DNA of 64,000 nt from Candidatus Fluviicola riflensis (GTDB taxonomy: Bacteria; Bacteroidota; Bacteroidia; Flavobacteriales_D; Crocinitomicaceae): assembly GCA_002243285.1 (NCBI GenBank), contig CP022585.1, forward strand, positions 3,832,641 to 3,896,640, read 5' to 3'. The notes beneath the pieces were generated by a model. That model did not search any database, was not told the DNA's origin, and saw nothing but the letters and a program-made list of their open reading frames with translations. Positions 61,670-64,000 of this stretch are shown here, piece after piece. Both the position numbers and the translations under genes were made by a program. Each line of letters starts with the position of its first letter. Within the stretch, counting starts at the first letter, position 1.

Positions 61670-64000
61670 ATGAAACATTTCCTCTTAATCGTTGCCATTC
61701 TTTTACTGGCAAGCAAAGGGTTTGCCCAAACCGAAACCACCGTTTGGAACGGAAAAACCTATTATGTTTACCCGCATCAGCTGGAGTTACAAAACAACAT
61801 GTATATCTTCATGCAGTACGCCGAGTTCAGAGAAGTACTCAAACGCGATGACAACAATCAGAAAGTAATCCGCACCGAGATTAAAAAAATCGAGGAGGAA
61901 GACAAGGTTGACATGTATGGATACGGCATGAAACGAAAAATGACCAAAGAGCAAAAACAGCAGGAAAAGATGCTCCGTGAATTACTGGAAAAAAAACCAG
62001 ATCTGTTTTACCAATACGGTTCCAACTTATCACTAGATATAACACCTTCGCTTACAACTATTCCTGACGGTGAATACATTCAGTATTATCGTGATCTTCC
62101 TTACCTGGACGAAAACATTTTGCGTTTTAAAAACGATGTGGTAGCCGGCGTCTTCACCGTTAAAAACAACCAGCTTCATGGAACGGGAACATGGTATACC
62201 GTAAACGGAATGGTGATCAAATCGGGTGATTTTTCGCAGGGATCACGCCAGGGAAGCTGGTTTTTTAATTCCTATACACCCAAACGTTATCAAAGCGAAC
62301 TGGACCTGAAACCGGAAAAGGCCATGGAATTCCTGCTTAATAACGGTATGAAATACGATACAACCATGGAGCGTTACGATTACCATTTAGGGCTTCGAAA
62401 CGGTTCTTATATTCAAAAATACAACGACTTCACCTTAGCCACAGGCTCTTACAAAGACGATACAGAATCGGGCACCTGGGATTTTTTCGACTTTAGTTAC
62501 GTTCCTCTGCCTGATGGTACATTTCGAATTACAGATACACTTGTCAATACCAAACACCTGACTTACTCCGACAAAAAAGTTCGTGGTAAAGGTCCTATTC
62601 TGCGCGATGAAGTGGTAGCACAGGAATTCATGTATGGCGACTACAACTATTACGGCGACGAAGAAGAATCGGATATTGATACCAGCCTCGTTCTTTACAA
62701 CACCCACAGTTCCAACGGTTACTTTGAATCTTTCAGTTCGTTTTATTCGATTCTCGAACAAGAAGATGCCAATGAAGAAGGATTGGAGTTACCCGAAGAA
62801 GGCAGCAGCAGTTATGAAGGCGAAGAATATGAAGGCATGCCTTATCCGGGTTACGACGATTATTATCCGGAATACGGTTACGGCGAAGATTATCCTTTGG
62901 AAGGATCATATGACTACAGCCAGCAGGGAAGCCAGTTTATCAACGGTAAATTTTACACCCGCAACCAACTCATCGATTCTGTTGGATATGAGTTCTTTTA
63001 CGATGGTCTTTACGAAGAACACTACGGAAACGGCCAGTTGAAATTCCGCTTCGAGATCAAAGACGGAAACCTGGTTTCGGAAGATACCGTGTTTTGGGAA
63101 AATGGTCAGGCGGCCAATACCATTGCGTTTGACGAAGCAACCCGTCAGTACACGCAACATTTCTTCGATTACAAAGGAAAACTCTACAAAACAGTGTTGT
63201 TTGACGAAAAGGGTGATGAAATTCGTGATGCCGAATCGGAAGACGATGGTGCTATTATCATCGACGGTTTACCGTACTACAGCGAAGAATATGAGATGAC
63301 GTCGAATGTAGCATACTACAACGCCAGAAAACTGATCGAAGACACGTTGCTCACCGAACGTACGTTGATCCAGGCCGGTCGTTGGCTGCGCGATTCAACC
63401 TTGTGCATGACAGGTTACCTGGATCCTGAAACCCGCGTACTCGACTTCACCGAATACAATATCATGGGGATGCCATACGTAATGCAAAAGGTAACTTTTG
63501 GCGAAGAATATGACAACGTAAACGCTTTAACGAATACCACCATTGGTAAATTGCGCCTGGAAACATTAACCAGCGGATCATTGTATGATTTCAGCCTCTA
63601 TCCGTATATGTACAACCCAAAGGGCGACAGCGTGCTTCCGCAAGCTAATGCGCTTTACTGGCAGGGAAACTACGAGACCACGAGCGATGAAATGCTGTAC
63701 GTAAACAATCAGCCGTTTAGCGGAGCGTTTTCGGTACAAGCCGCTGCTTCAAAATATGGTTTTTCTGTTAGCGATAAAGCCATTAGCCTGAAACTTCCGG
63801 AAACAGCAACGATGCAGAAAAAAATGCGCAAAGCATTGAAGAAATTTTATAAAAAAGGAAAACGAAACGACTTGCTCGAATTGTATAACAGCGATGTGCA
63901 ATACGGCGGAACAGATGGCGTATTCTACTCTCTTTTCCCTTCCATGAGCTATATTTTCTCACTGACCAACTACAATCCTTACGGTGATTATGGCTATAGT
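61670..64000 (+). CDS. Giant exported MORN/YwqK-repeat protein, paralogue 2, 3' end outside window
   Basis: The frame is open from ATG 61670 to the right edge (777 codons, no stop). Signal peptide (MKHFLLIVAILLLASKGFAQ). It aligns along its length with the gene at 57642: WNGKTYYVYPHQLELQNNMY with LNGKTYHVYPYQQEINYSMR; PDGEYIQYYRDLPYLDENIL; TRNQLIDSVGYEF; EEHYGNGQLKFRFEIKDGNL. It differs by an Asp/Glu/Tyr-rich insert (about residues 365-425). It is clearly a tandem duplicate; the C-terminal part cannot be judged. Confidence 0.85.
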   Translation, partial: MKHFLLIVAILLLASKGFAQTETTVWNGKTYYVYPHQLELQNNMYIFMQYAEFREVLKRDDNNQKVIRTEIKKIEEEDKVDMYGYGMKRKMTKEQKQQEKMLRELLEKKPDLFYQYGSNLSLDITPSLTTIPDGEYIQYYRDLPYLDENILRFKNDVVAGVFTVKNNQLHGTGTWYTVNGMVIKSGDFSQGSRQGSWFFNSYTPKRYQSELDLKPEKAMEFLLNNGMKYDTTMERYDYHLGLRNGSYIQKYNDFTLATGSYKDDTESGTWDFFDFSYVPLPDGTFRITDTLVNTKHLTYSDKKVRGKGPILRDEVVAQEFMYGDYNYYGDEEESDIDTSLVLYNTHSSNGYFESFSSFYSILEQEDANEEGLELPEEGSSSYEGEEYEGMPYPGYDDYYPEYGYGEDYPLEGSYDYSQQGSQFINGKFYTRNQLIDSVGYEFFYDGLYEEHYGNGQLKFRFEIKDGNLVSEDTVFWENGQAANTIAFDEATRQYTQHFFDYKGKLYKTVLFDEKGDEIRDAESEDDGAIIIDGLPYYSEEYEMTSNVAYYNARKLIEDTLLTERTLIQAGRWLRDSTLCMTGYLDPETRVLDFTEYNIMGMPYVMQKVTFGEEYDNVNALTNTTIGKLRLETLTSGSLYDFSLYPYMYNPKGDSVLPQANALYWQGNYETTSDEMLYVNNQPFSGAFSVQAAASKYGFSVSDKAISLKLPETATMQKKMRKALKKFYKKGKRNDLLELYNSDVQYGGTDGVFYSLFPSMSYIFSLTNYNPYGDYGYS

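Overview
The window is chromosomal DNA of a member of Bacteroidota, most likely Flavobacteriales and possibly Crocinitomicaceae/Fluviicola-like (genus is inference). The evidence is several secreted proteins with the type IX secretion (T9SS) C-terminal sorting domain, TAnnTTTG-type -7 promoter boxes, little sign of Shine-Dalgarno sites, DUF983, RidA and YgiQ proteins of Bacteroidota type, and dispersed palindromic intergenic repeats. No tRNA, rRNA or CRISPR was seen.

1-15480: a polymorphic-toxin (Rhs) locus. A giant partner protein, open at the left edge, is followed after 5 bp by a 2744-aa Rhs protein with signal peptide, YD repeats, Rhs core and a GH-E-type HNH/Endo VII nuclease tip. An ankyrin-repeat protein (predicted immunity) and a small exported protein come next.

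15481-19895: an AT-rich row of orphan immunity genes (DUF4262, SUKH/SMI1, a DUF4279-like protein, an unrecognised protein and Imm26). They are separated by copies of a ~153-bp element whose two ends look like IS21-family transposon ends but which carries no transposase. Toxin relics survive just upstream of some of them, notably the last 19 codons of an HNH nuclease 3 bp before the DUF4262 gene. A truncated XRE regulator is cut exactly at one element end. This displaced toxin/immunity archive is the most unusual part of the window.

19896-34921: housekeeping and regulation. This holds polA; an ECF sigma/anti-sigma/Spy-like/YHYH cluster; a PQQ-type propeller protein; DUF3606; a four-gene operon ending in a NarL-type two-component system with a structured promoter; a fatty acid desaturase; a methyltransferase; a TPR protein and RidA.

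35184-47223: surface and metabolic genes. These are a T9SS adhesin-like protein directly behind acs, an M43 metalloprotease, a fatty acid/sterol hydroxylase, a gpsA-like dehydrogenase, an AraC regulator divergent from DUF983, and a large secreted amidase.

47465-56447: a complex palindromic repeat; surE-membrane protein-lpxB-SpoIID as a minus-strand operon; a DUF433/DUF5615 toxin-antitoxin pair beside a decayed second one; SRPBCC and DinB genes divergent from a GlxA-type regulator; and a YgiQ radical SAM protein.

56673-64000: a lipoprotein and two giant tandem paralogues with MORN-like repeats, the second running off the right edge.
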